A DNA stretch of 44,701 nucleotides. Source: Nitrospirota bacterium. Its GTDB lineage: Bacteria > Nitrospirota > Thermodesulfovibrionia > UBA6902. Positions 17,978 to 26,420 of the stretch are shown here, in pieces. Location of the stretch: positions 1 to 44,701 of the forward strand of contig JACRPZ010000082.1 in the NCBI GenBank assembly GCA_016222905.1, in the 5' to 3' direction. How positions within the stretch are numbered: position 1 is the stretch's first letter; each line of letters opens with the position of its first letter. The notes below the pieces were generated by a model that ran no database searches, was not told the DNA's origin, and saw only the letters and a list, made by a program, of their open reading frames with translations. The position numbers and the translations under genes are program-made.

Positions 17978-19657
17978 TTATTTTCCCCTGTCAGTTAGAA
18001 CCCACTTAGATGTTCTATCTGTGCCCATGTTTCTTATAAGATGAAGTCTCTTTCTCATTATTTCAGAGAGCAATCTGTTAATTTTATGCATTTTCTGCTC
18101 TGTGCTTAGGATGTCAGGAAGCTTATCCACCAATAATTCATTTATATCCTTTCGTGTGGCATGATCATATTTCCTTAGATACTCCATTATCAGTTCTATA
18201 TAGTGATTATCGTCAAGCCCCCTCGTCTTAATGTATCTGGCTTTTTGCCCGGTAACTGCCGCCAGTCCGGCTGATATGTAGACGTTAGGATATTTGCCCT
18301 CAATAAGCCCCTGTTTTTTTAAGAGAAGATTGTCTTCTTTCGGAAGACGTATATTTTTTTGCACCTTGTCAAGCAATATTACCGTAGAGAGGTCCAGGTC
18401 GGTTTTTCCAACCAAAAGCCGTGTATATTTTTCATCAAGTATTTTCCCATGTATTCTGACTATCACCCTTTCCGGTGTGCTTAAATTAAAATCAGGCAAG
18501 GGGAAGAAACGATTTTTTTGAGTAAGAAACATCCTCTTTATTCCACTTCCAATAGTATCAATCATATTAAGGGCGACCATGACGCGTGAAAGAAAAGGAT
18601 TTCGGTAAACCTCCGATGGCGCGTCTTGTCTTATTACCTGCTCAATGCTTCCCGGCATAAAACTGCCGACGTTGCTGAAAACCAATCCTTCAGGAGATTC
18701 TACAATGTTAATCCGCCCTTTTAACGTATAATCCTGATGGGCAATACAGTTGTGCAAAGCCTCTCTTATCACCCATGAGTCATATTGTGATATCTCCTTA
18801 GGGAAAAGAGAACCATCCGGCAGATGGCGGATAGTTATATTTCTTATTTTGGCAAAGACTTTTTCAATATTGAGGATAAACGGCGGGCCGAAATGAGCGT
18901 AATCTTGTTCAACGCCATGCTCATCTTTTAATATCCAGCTTATCTCAGCTACTGATGGAGAGAGAAAATGCACGGATTCTTCCTTGCCGAGAAGTATTAC
19001 GGCGCTATTAGTTATCTGTCCCTGAATAGTAAGTCGTGCCTTATTAAGAAAGGCAACATCGTCCCAGGCATCTATGTCTTTAGCAAGGTGTGGATGTTTC
19101 TGCTTATATTCTTCCCTCGCCTTCAGTATGGCTTCAGGACTGAGGTCGGCTGATGAGGCTTGTTGACAGATTTGTGCTGACCAGTCTTCGTTAATCTTTT
19201 TTTGCCATATCCGTCGTTCTTTTTCAGGGTGTTCCTTTAGTTTCTTTTTATAAGACCCGACTCTTACAAATGCTTCCCCGCTAAATTTTACAGGAATATT
19301 CCGGGCAGCATCAATTTCAAAAATCACTACCGGCAGATTGTCATAATCGAACTCATATATCCTGAAATCAATACGAGGGTCAAGCAGCCTTATAAGCCAA
19401 TTCTCAAGCTCTTCGTTGCCGGTCTTTGCCTGTCTCGGCTTGAAATTTGTTCCCCTTGCCTCATGAGTTTCATCCTCAATTCCGAAGATTAGATAGCCGA
19501 ACTGCTGATTATGGAGGCATGCACCATTTGAAAGCGCAGAAATATATTCTCCGATCTCCTGCGGTTCTGCATAATTAAGCTTGAACTCCACCCATTCAGT
19601 TTCTTTAGGAAGGTCTCTCAACTCATCTATTAGTGCTCTTAATTCCTGTTCATCCAT
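17978..19657 (-). CDS. AlbA_2/Schlafen-domain, RecG-like ATP-binding regulator in the type III R-M operon
   Basis: This 559-residue protein opens with an AlbA_2 (Schlafen-type) nucleic-acid-binding domain (about 15-135; TEWVEFKLNYAEPQEIGEYISALSNGA and GYLIFGIEDETHE). The middle resembles the C-terminal region of the RecG-like proteins grouped as COG2865 (IREALHNCIAHQDY, DTIGSGIKRMF). Residues about 480-555 are probably winged-helix (YDHATRKDINELL). Such proteins are often found beside type III R-M genes and are called putative DNA-binding regulators. It lies between mod and res with a 36-bp gap from mod and a 191-bp AT-rich gap before res. Its role, as regulator or additional defence effector, is not established. 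Confidence 0.82.
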   Translation of the reverse strand: MDEQELRALIDELRDLPKETEWVEFKLNYAEPQEIGEYISALSNGACLHNQQFGYLIFGIEDETHEARGTNFKPRQAKTGNEELENWLIRLLDPRIDFRIYEFDYDNLPVVIFEIDAARNIPVKFSGEAFVRVGSYKKKLKEHPEKERRIWQKKINEDWSAQICQQASSADLSPEAILKAREEYKQKHPHLAKDIDAWDDVAFLNKARLTIQGQITNSAVILLGKEESVHFLSPSVAEISWILKDEHGVEQDYAHFGPPFILNIEKVFAKIRNITIRHLPDGSLFPKEISQYDSWVIREALHNCIAHQDYTLKGRINIVESPEGLVFSNVGSFMPGSIEQVIRQDAPSEVYRNPFLSRVMVALNMIDTIGSGIKRMFLTQKNRFFPLPDFNLSTPERVIVRIHGKILDEKYTRLLVGKTDLDLSTVILLDKVQKNIRLPKEDNLLLKKQGLIEGKYPNVYISAGLAAVTGQKARYIKTRGLDDNHYIELIMEYLRKYDHATRKDINELLVDKLPDILSTEQKMHKINRLLSEIMRKRLHLIRNMGTDRTSKWVLTDRGK

Positions 19658-19693
19658 AATTGTTTTATTATTCAGTTGCGTACAAATTTCTAT

Positions 19694-21478
19694 CTACCCC
19701 TTCATCTTATATATCTCAAACGGCAGTTGACAGTATTCAATCCCTTTTAATCCGTGTCTCTCTATCAGCTCTGCGTCGTTCAGGTCGAGATATTTCGTCG
19801 GAGCAAAGACAAGCCGCTTTTTACCTTTATATACTCCAAGCTTTTTTGCCTCCTCAAGTGTGAAGGCAAGCTTTTTGAGTTTCTCTATATCCGGCTCATA
19901 GTAGAGGTATACTTCATAGTCTTTTGTATCGCCTATGAAGTTTTTGTTTCGCTTCACTTTATCGGGATTGAATTCATCCCCTGTGGCGGTGTAAAAGATA
20001 TATCTTGCAAGCTCTGTGTAATCAGGCATCTTCTTCCCTTCCAGAATACTCTCCATCTCAATCGGATCGCCAAGTTCAAAGAAACTGAAAGTTGCTTTGC
20101 CATTATTAAATTTCTTCCCATTCTCTGCAAGCTCTCTGACCCTATGCATAGGTATGTCAATTATTTTTTTAAGTTTCATGCCGTCTTTTAAAACATACGG
20201 CTTTTCAATAACCTTGCTGACAGTCTCACCTTTCTTAGGTCTATCAACTTCCTTGCCCGTTTTTTTGTTGATGTAAACTTTCTGCTTAATGGTTTCAGGA
20301 ATTTGTATCAGAATAAATCGCCTGTTGCCTTTATCTTCAGCATTCTGCTCTATAACAGCCTGAGCCGTCGTGCCGCTACCTGCAAAGGAGTCCAAAACAA
20401 TGTCGTTCTTCTTAGTTCCAATTGAAACCAAGTATTTGATAAGTTTGACAGGTTTGGGGTATGTGAAGGGACAGATACCAAAAATCTTTTTTAAATCTTT
20501 TTTACCATCGCCAGTGAAGGCAAGTTTGTAAAGCAATGTATTTGGTTTTTTGCCATACGAAAGGATTGTTCCATCAGCATCAATCTCTAAATGTCCCTTT
20601 TGTTCATTGATGTATAACTTATAAAAAATTTCCCATTCGTTGTCATCATTCTCGGAGAAGACAATTCTTCCCTCTTTAATTCTTCGTTTAAAAGTATTTT
20701 CATCACATCGCCAACGATGTTCATCGCCATCTAAGAATGTTCCATCAGGACACCCGATATCATAATGCAACCCCGGTCTATCACCAATGCTAAAATCGTT
20801 TAGGTTTCTTAGAGTGTGTTTTCCTCGAGTGGAAACATATTCATCATCAAGGCAATATGCTTTTAACATGGATTCAGTGGGGGGAACATTTAAAATTCTA
20901 AATGATAGATGGCTAATATTTTTGGCATAACATACGATGTACTCATGAGAAACAGCAATGTGAGAAGTATCATTGCCACCTCCAGAGTTTTTCTGCCACA
21001 CCATTGTCGCAACGTGATTCTCCGCTTGGAATACCTCATTCATCAGCATTATTAAATGGTTAATCTCGTTGTCATCAATACAAACAAAGATTACCCCGTC
21101 ATCTCTCAACAATTCCCTCAGCAACTTCAACCTCGGCATCATCATGCAAAGCCATTTGTCATGGCGGGTGAGGTCTTCTTTATCCACCACTTTACCAAGC
21201 CATTCCTGCATCATGGGACTGTTGATGTTATCGTTATATTCCCACTGCTCATTGCCAGTGTTGTACGGAGGATCAATGCATACAACCTTTACCTTTCCCG
21301 CGTAAGTCGGGAGAAGGGCTTTGAGGGCGATAAGGTTGTCACCATGGATTATGAGATTGTCATTCAGGCTGAGTTTATTTGTGAGGCTTTTGTCTTTCTT
21401 CGGGACAAGCTGATGATACTTTACAGACAGGTGGTGATTCTGGACAAACGTCTTGCCTTTAAAATTGAGCGTAGCCAT
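19694..21478 (-). CDS. Type III site-specific adenine methyltransferase (Mod)
   Basis: This 594-residue beta-class methyltransferase modifies adenine in the recognition site and gives Res its specificity. Motif IV DPPYNTG is at 69-75 and the SAM-binding motif I DSFAGSGTTAQAV is near 363-375, in the order expected of the beta class. The region between (about 150-340) is the target-recognition domain. The length suits Mod. It is the first gene of the operon, followed by the AlbA_2 gene and res. The more variable base composition around 20.5-21.0 kb falls in the recognition domain, consistent with exchange of specificity. Confidence 0.92.
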   Translation of the reverse strand: MATLNFKGKTFVQNHHLSVKYHQLVPKKDKSLTNKLSLNDNLIIHGDNLIALKALLPTYAGKVKVVCIDPPYNTGNEQWEYNDNINSPMMQEWLGKVVDKEDLTRHDKWLCMMMPRLKLLRELLRDDGVIFVCIDDNEINHLIMLMNEVFQAENHVATMVWQKNSGGGNDTSHIAVSHEYIVCYAKNISHLSFRILNVPPTESMLKAYCLDDEYVSTRGKHTLRNLNDFSIGDRPGLHYDIGCPDGTFLDGDEHRWRCDENTFKRRIKEGRIVFSENDDNEWEIFYKLYINEQKGHLEIDADGTILSYGKKPNTLLYKLAFTGDGKKDLKKIFGICPFTYPKPVKLIKYLVSIGTKKNDIVLDSFAGSGTTAQAVIEQNAEDKGNRRFILIQIPETIKQKVYINKKTGKEVDRPKKGETVSKVIEKPYVLKDGMKLKKIIDIPMHRVRELAENGKKFNNGKATFSFFELGDPIEMESILEGKKMPDYTELARYIFYTATGDEFNPDKVKRNKNFIGDTKDYEVYLYYEPDIEKLKKLAFTLEEAKKLGVYKGKKRLVFAPTKYLDLNDAELIERHGLKGIEYCQLPFEIYKMKG

Positions 21479-21522
21479 ATGACATACCTTTTTGTTTAAG
21501 AACGTTAAGGTTTTTGGTTGAT

Positions 21523-22248
21523 TTATCTTCCGTGAGCAAGTCTTTCAATGAGGTGATCGGGCAGACCGGCATGCCTCATCTTCTCCTGTGTTAATAATAT
21601 ATCATAAGATACGCGCTTTATTTCTGCGGAATCTTCAGTCAGCAAGACGTACGCAGCATCAGGATTGCCGTCTCTCGGCTGGCCGACACTGCCGGCATTT
21701 ATGATATACCTGTAGTTCTCCGTGATCTCTGCCCTGATATTAAAAGTGTTTATCTTTCCCTCAGGCGGCGCTTCAATTATGGCAGGAACGTGGCTGTGTC
21801 CTATGAGACATATTTTTTCGCTGAAAAAAGGAAAATTTTTGTACGCATCCCAGTTGGAAATCAGATAGTGCCACTTTTCAGGCTCTTTAGGCGTTGAGTG
21901 GACAAGACAAAGGTCATCATCTATCATCTGTTTGACTATGGGGAGGCTTGCAAGAAACTTCTTGTTCTCGTCTTTAAGGACAGCCTGAGTCCATTCTATC
22001 GCGGTTCTGGCGTGAGGGTTAAAGAATTCAGTGTCAGTCAGGCCGGCTGCGGCGAGGTCATGATTTCCAGCCAGCAACACCTGCGCCTTCTTCTTTAATA
22101 TCTCTATACACTCGTTAGGGTTAGGCCCGTAACCGACACTGTCTCCAAGAAAAAGAAGAGCGTCAAAGGACTCTTCTTCCAGCTTCTTGAGCACAGCTTC
22201 AAGTGCCTCAAGGTTGCCATGAACGTCTGCAATAACAGCGTATCGCAT
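21523..22248 (-). CDS. Metallophosphoesterase (YfcE/MJ0936-like)
   Basis: This 241-residue calcineurin-type phosphoesterase carries the full set of metal ligands: DVHGN (8-12), GDSVGYGPN, GNHD, LIGHSHVP and a C-terminal NAGSVGQPRDG. These enzymes hydrolyse phosphodiesters or phosphomonoesters with two metal ions. The substrate cannot be read from sequence. It sits 44 bases upstream of mod on the same strand and may be co-transcribed, but similar genes occur widely outside R-M loci. No clear Shine-Dalgarno precedes the start. Confidence 0.9.
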   Translation of the reverse strand: MRYAVIADVHGNLEALEAVLKKLEEESFDALLFLGDSVGYGPNPNECIEILKKKAQVLLAGNHDLAAAGLTDTEFFNPHARTAIEWTQAVLKDENKKFLASLPIVKQMIDDDLCLVHSTPKEPEKWHYLISNWDAYKNFPFFSEKICLIGHSHVPAIIEAPPEGKINTFNIRAEITENYRYIINAGSVGQPRDGNPDAAYVLLTEDSAEIKRVSYDILLTQEKMRHAGLPDHLIERLAHGR

Positions 22249-22271
22249 TAATAGAAAGGTTCTTCAGGTGT

Positions 22272-22407
22272 TGCTGAAAAACTATTTTTTAAGCTTTTTG
22301 CCGTCATTCCCGAATGTCTTAATCGGGAATCCATTCTCTTTTAAAAAAATGGATTCCCGCCTTCGCGGGTATGACGATTTATGGCAACAAAACAGATTTT
22401 TTCAGCA
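22272..22407. repeat. MITE-like inverted-repeat element with nested palindromes
   Basis: The outer arms TGCTGAAAA and TTTTCAGCA are perfect reverse complements 136 bp apart. Inside lie CATTCCCGA...TCGGGAAT and a hairpin ATGGATTCCCGC...GCGGGTATGACG, the same palindrome family as at both ends of the window. It has no coding capacity. It marks the left edge of the GC-richer segment that follows. Confidence 0.65.
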
Positions 22408-22700
22408 GCCTGTTAGTCAGCCGATAATAGTTTGTTGAAAGATGCATAAGATTATAACATGACCAATATTGCAAACAGCATATTAGTCAAGCATGACAGA
22501 GTTGCAATACTGGTTAGGCCATCTCGTTAGCGGTTATTTGTCGCAAATTCGTGGTATTGCGCAATGGCGAGTTGCCAAACAGAGGGCTGTATTCCCCGGG
22601 CTAAATTGGGAGGGGCTTTCATAGCCTACCTGAAACGCCGCGGTTGCCACATCCTGATTTTCGGCGAGCAATGGCAACGTGACCGTAGCCATTCCACGGC
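22408..22700. other. Unassigned stretch before the exported-enzyme cassette
   Basis: No gene with a clear start is visible. One plus-strand frame ends SCQTEGCIPRAKLGGAFIAY...GEQWQRDRSHSTA and could be a decayed gene, but I do not recognise it. The composition shifts from AT-rich to GC-richer within this stretch. Confidence 0.35.
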
Positions 22701-22728
22701 TTGACTTTTTTCAAAAGTACGATAAAAT
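22701..22728 (+). promoter_or_regulatory. Sigma-70 promoter of the exported-enzyme cassette
   Basis: TTGACT (22701-22706), a 16-bp spacer and TAAAAT (22723-22728). The predicted start near 22736 leaves a short leader that contains the AGGAGG Shine-Dalgarno for the ATG at 22763. Confidence 0.55.
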
Positions 22729-22762
22729 TATAACAGGGGAACAAAAACTAAGGAGGAGCAAA

Positions 22763-23353
22763 ATGAAAAATGTCACTGTTGGTTTATGCGTGATTGCGCT
22801 GCTTTTGGTGGGTTTCATGGCCTTGGGATTTGCGGAAGACCCAAAGGGCGGCTATTCGCCGGAAATGCGGGCGAAGATCGAGGAAATGAAGAAGGAGCTG
22901 AAGAAATTTACCGATGAGAGGGCGACGGTAGAGAAGAACATCAAGACCTTTGATGAACTGGATTTCGTTGTTTTCAGCAATCAGGAATGGACACGGCTGC
23001 ATGAAAGCCATTCAAAAGACGTCAAGGTCAACTGGCCTGATGGACATTCTACGACAGGCATCGAAAGGCACATCGAAGACCTCAAGGCGATGTTCGTGTA
23101 TGCGCCGGATACGAGCATCAAGGTCCATCCGGTCAAGTTCGGGTCAGGGGAATGGACCTCCGTGATAGGAGTAATGACCGGGATCTTTACCAAGCCCATG
23201 CCGATCGGCGACGGCAAGTTTGTTCAGCCCACGGGCAAGAAATTCTCGATCAACATGTGCACAGTTGGACACTGGAAGGACGGTGTAATGATCGAGGAAT
23301 ATCTGTTCTGGGACAATGCGACGTACATGAAACAGATTGGTATAGGGAATTAG
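22763..23353 (+). CDS. Exported SnoaL-like (NTF2-fold) protein
   Basis: This 196-residue protein has a signal peptide (1-22, VGLCVIALLLVGFMALGFAE). A mature NTF2-like domain of the SnoaL/ester-cyclase type follows: HESHSKDVKVNWPDGHSTTGIERH, then VIGVMTGIFTKP and WKDGVMIEEYLFWDNATYMKQIG at the C-terminus. The family binds small molecules in a conical pocket and often catalyses cyclisation or isomerisation, but many members are of unknown activity. The start at 22763 follows AAGGAGGAG; longer in-frame starts lack one. It is the first of three genes that all encode exported proteins. Confidence 0.8.
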   Translation: MKNVTVGLCVIALLLVGFMALGFAEDPKGGYSPEMRAKIEEMKKELKKFTDERATVEKNIKTFDELDFVVFSNQEWTRLHESHSKDVKVNWPDGHSTTGIERHIEDLKAMFVYAPDTSIKVHPVKFGSGEWTSVIGVMTGIFTKPMPIGDGKFVQPTGKKFSINMCTVGHWKDGVMIEEYLFWDNATYMKQIGIGN

Positions 23354-23422
23354 AAAGACTATGCTGGAGAAAAGATGATGGCACAGCATAAGATCGCGGA
23401 CCCTAACAAAGGAGGAAGAGAA

Positions 23423-24163
23423 ATGAAAACAGCAAAGACTTTTTTTATGACACTTTTATCCATGGCGCTTCTCTGCTCATTTGCATACTCTGAAACGCCT
23501 GCAGGTAAAAACCATGGGCCGAGTCCGCGGTTGTTGACACCGCAGAACTCCGCGCTTATTCTCATCGACCACCAACCCCAGATGGCATTCGCAACGCGTT
23601 CGATCGACGGCCAGACACTCGTCAACAATGTTACCGGACTTGCGAAGTCGGCAAAAGTTTTTAACGTTCCGACCGTCCTTACCACTGTCGCGGCAAAGAG
23701 CTTCAGCGGACCGATATTTCCGACAGTTCAGGCGGTATTCCCTAGCCTGAAGCCCATTGACCGCACGTCCATGAATGCCTGGGAAGACAACAATTTCGTT
23801 GATGCCGTAAAAAAGACAGGAAAGAAGAAGCTCGTTATGGCCGCGCTTTGGACGGAGGTATGTCTCGCTACCGCTGCCCTTTCAGCCCTTGACAACGGCT
23901 ACGAGGTCTATATTGTCACTGACGCATCGGGCGGCGTGACCACCGAAGCCCACGATATGGCGATTAAGCGTATGATCCAGGCAGGCGCCGTCCCGGTCAC
24001 GTGGCTCCAGGTATTGCTTGAATGGCAGAGGGATTGGGCAAGGCAGGAAACGTATGACGCCGTCCTTGCCATTGCCAAAGAGCACGGAGGTGCCTACGGA
24101 CAAGGCATCGGCTATGCAAAGAGCATGCTCGGAGAACACGCCGGCGAAGGGACGCCAAAGTAA
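23423..24163 (+). CDS. Exported isochorismatase-family cysteine hydrolase (YcaC-like)
   Basis: This 246-residue protein has an N-terminal signal peptide (FFMTLLSMALLCSFAYSE) and an isochorismatase-like hydrolase fold. Likely catalytic residues are Asp49 in SALILIDHQ, a lysine near 92 and Cys147 in LWTEVCLATAALSAL. These enzymes hydrolyse amide, hydroxamate or vinyl-ether bonds of small molecules. The ATG at 23423 follows AAAGGAGGAAGAG; a longer start at 23375 would hide the signal peptide. Export is unusual for this family, which is mostly cytosolic. It lies 69 bases after the SnoaL-like gene. Confidence 0.85.
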   Translation: MKTAKTFFMTLLSMALLCSFAYSETPAGKNHGPSPRLLTPQNSALILIDHQPQMAFATRSIDGQTLVNNVTGLAKSAKVFNVPTVLTTVAAKSFSGPIFPTVQAVFPSLKPIDRTSMNAWEDNNFVDAVKKTGKKKLVMAALWTEVCLATAALSALDNGYEVYIVTDASGGVTTEAHDMAIKRMIQAGAVPVTWLQVLLEWQRDWARQETYDAVLAIAKEHGGAYGQGIGYAKSMLGEHAGEGTPK

Positions 24164-24235
24164 CCTTAAACAGGTCTGCGCACCGGATTGCCGGCATCAT
24201 TGGGGTATCCGGGCAATCATTTCAGGAGGTGTGCT

Positions 24236-26212
24236 ATGCCCCACGGAATTACCAGACGGGCCCTTCTGGGCGCGGGAGCCGCCGGACTGCTCTCCCTTTA
24301 TGGTTGCAAAACACCGAACGGATTGACGCAGCGGGCAGATATGTCCGCGGACATTATTCTTTTTAACGGCAGGATCACTACGCGTATAGGAAGCGCCCCC
24401 ACTATATCGGCTGTTGCCATCAAGGACGGCCTTTTCACGGCAACCGGGAACGTCAGGGATGTCATGACCTTTCGGGGTGCATCGACGCAGGTGATAGACC
24501 TGCGGGGCAGGACAGTTATTCCAGGCCTGAACGATTCGCATACCCATGTAATCCGCGGCGGTCTCAGCTACAATCTGGAGCTTCGCTGGGACGGAGTTCC
24601 CTCTCTATCCGATGCTTTACGCATGCTGAAAGAGCAGGCGCAACGCACTCCCCCTGGCCAATGGGTCCGGGTTATTGGCGGCTGGAGCGAATTTCAATTC
24701 GCAGAGCGGCGCATGCCCACGATCGAGGAAATTAACGCCGTCTCTCCCGATACGCCGGTCTTTGTCCTGCACCTGTATTGCCGCGGAATATTGAACAGGG
24801 CCGCTCTGCGGGCCTGCGGCTACACGAAAGACACACCAAATCCGCCCGCCGGTGAAATCCAGCGCGACAAGTTCGGCAATCCCACTGGACTGCTCATTGC
24901 CCGTCCCAATGCCGGCATTCTTTATGCCACAGTCGGCAAGCAACCGAAACTGCCGCCCGAACATCAAATGAATTCTTCACGTCACTTTATGCGCGAGTTG
25001 AATCGCCTTGGCCTCACCAGCCTGGTGGACGCGGGCGGTGGATCGCATATCTACCCGGATGACTATGCGATCATCGAGGAACTTCACAAGCGGGGTGAAA
25101 TGACCGTGCGCATGGCCTATAACATCTTCACGCAAAAACCCAAAGAGGAAAAACAGGACTTCCTGCGTTGTATGAAACTGACCGCGCCCGGCAAGGGTGA
25201 CGATTTCTATCGTTGCAACGGCGCTGGAGAAATGCTGGTATACTCGGCAGCGGATTTCGAAGATTTTCTGGAACCCCGGCCCGATCTCCCTTCCGACCTG
25301 GAGAAGGACCTGAAAGGGGTTGTTTCGCTTTTGGCCGCCAATAAATGGCCGTTCCGCATTCACGCGACCTACGACGAAAGCATCTCCCGCATGCTGAACG
25401 TGTTCGAAGAAGTGGACCGCGAAATTCCGTTCAAAGACATAAGATGGTTTTTCGATCATTGCGAAACCATCTCTGACCGCAGCCTCGACCGTGTCAAAGC
25501 TTTGGGAGGCGGCATTGCCATCCAGGACCGCATGGCCTTCCAGGGCGAGTATTTCCTGGATCGTTATGGGAAGCTGGCAGCAGAGCGGACACCGCCGGTC
25601 CGGAAAATGCTTGAGCTTGGCATACCCGTGGGGGCGGGCACCGACGGGACACGCGTGTCCAGCTATAACCCATGGCTTGTCCTTTACTGGCTGGTTACCG
25701 GGAAAACTGTCGGCGGCGCCTCGTTGTATTCCGGAGCAAACCGCCTCAGTCGGGAGGAAGCATTGAAGCTCTATACCCAAGGCAGCAGTTGGTTTTCGGG
25801 TGAAAGCGGTAGGAAAGGGGCAATAGCCGTCGGTCAACTGGCAGATGTCATTGCGCTTACCGAAGATTACTTCTCCGCGCCGGAAGAGAAAATCAAGGGG
25901 ATCGAGTCGGTCCTTACCATTGTCGGCGGGAAGATTGTTTACGGCGCAGGGGAATTTTCTAACCTTGACCCGGCTCCACTGCCAGTGCTTCCGGAATGGT
26001 CACCCATAAAAGTTTATGGTGGGTATGGGGCGCCATTAGACGTTCGCAAAGCAGCTCGCGCCGGAGTCCCGATCCCACTGCACCAGCATTCTGCTGAGTG
26101 TGATTCGCACGGCTGTCTCCATTCTGCCCGCCAACTCCAGATTGGCATCCAAGCTGCGGCTCCCCGTTACGGTGATTTCTGGGGTTTGGGCTGCGACTGC
26201 TTCGCCTTTTGA
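24236..26212 (+). CDS. Tat-exported lipoprotein amidohydrolase (amidohydrolase_3, YtcJ-like)
   Basis: This 658-residue metal-dependent hydrolase begins with a twin-arginine signal (TRRALLGAGAAGLLSLYGC). The signal ends in a lipobox with Cys24, so the enzyme is probably folded before export and anchored by lipid. The amidohydrolase core shows VIPGLNDSHTHVIRGG (metal HxH), LVDAGGG, FRIHATYDES, WFFDHCE and VGAGTDGTRVSSYNPW. The C-terminus ends FWGLGCDCFAF, a two-cysteine tail seen in this subgroup. AGGAGGTGTGCT before 24236 fixes the start. The substrate is unknown; the neighbours suggest cyclic amides or related small molecules. Confidence 0.86.
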   Translation: MPHGITRRALLGAGAAGLLSLYGCKTPNGLTQRADMSADIILFNGRITTRIGSAPTISAVAIKDGLFTATGNVRDVMTFRGASTQVIDLRGRTVIPGLNDSHTHVIRGGLSYNLELRWDGVPSLSDALRMLKEQAQRTPPGQWVRVIGGWSEFQFAERRMPTIEEINAVSPDTPVFVLHLYCRGILNRAALRACGYTKDTPNPPAGEIQRDKFGNPTGLLIARPNAGILYATVGKQPKLPPEHQMNSSRHFMRELNRLGLTSLVDAGGGSHIYPDDYAIIEELHKRGEMTVRMAYNIFTQKPKEEKQDFLRCMKLTAPGKGDDFYRCNGAGEMLVYSAADFEDFLEPRPDLPSDLEKDLKGVVSLLAANKWPFRIHATYDESISRMLNVFEEVDREIPFKDIRWFFDHCETISDRSLDRVKALGGGIAIQDRMAFQGEYFLDRYGKLAAERTPPVRKMLELGIPVGAGTDGTRVSSYNPWLVLYWLVTGKTVGGASLYSGANRLSREEALKLYTQGSSWFSGESGRKGAIAVGQLADVIALTEDYFSAPEEKIKGIESVLTIVGGKIVYGAGEFSNLDPAPLPVLPEWSPIKVYGGYGAPLDVRKAARAGVPIPLHQHSAECDSHGCLHSARQLQIGIQAAAPRYGDFWGLGCDCFAF

Positions 26213-26392
26213 ACACGTATAAATAGGAAAGACAGTTAGACTCTATCTCACAAAAGGGACGACTTAGGGGCAGACTTAAATATTGAGATATATAACAAAA
26301 GGGACAGTCTGCGTTATTGAAACAAAAGCATGAAATATGCCGAAAATACATAATGGCAAAAAAAGCGTATCGTCCTTCTAAGTAATAATATG

Positions 26393-26420
26393 TTGCAAAT
26401 CTGTACAATAAATGTATAAT
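26393..26420 (+). promoter_or_regulatory. Sigma-70 promoter of the BrnT/BrnA module
   Basis: TTGCAA (26393-26398), a 16-bp spacer and a consensus TATAAT (26415-26420). Transcription would begin at about 26427, where an in-frame GTG lies. The ATG at 26412 would then be upstream of the transcript. Confidence 0.55.

Noticed and set aside
22679-22762. Upstream extension of the SnoaL-like gene from 22679
   Set aside because: It passes through the -35 and -10 boxes and would bury the signal peptide. The start at 22763 has a strong Shine-Dalgarno.
24977-25837. Long minus-strand open frame of 286 codons
   Set aside because: It lies entirely inside the amidohydrolase gene, which has clear motifs, export signal and start. 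GC-rich sequence commonly opens the opposite strand.
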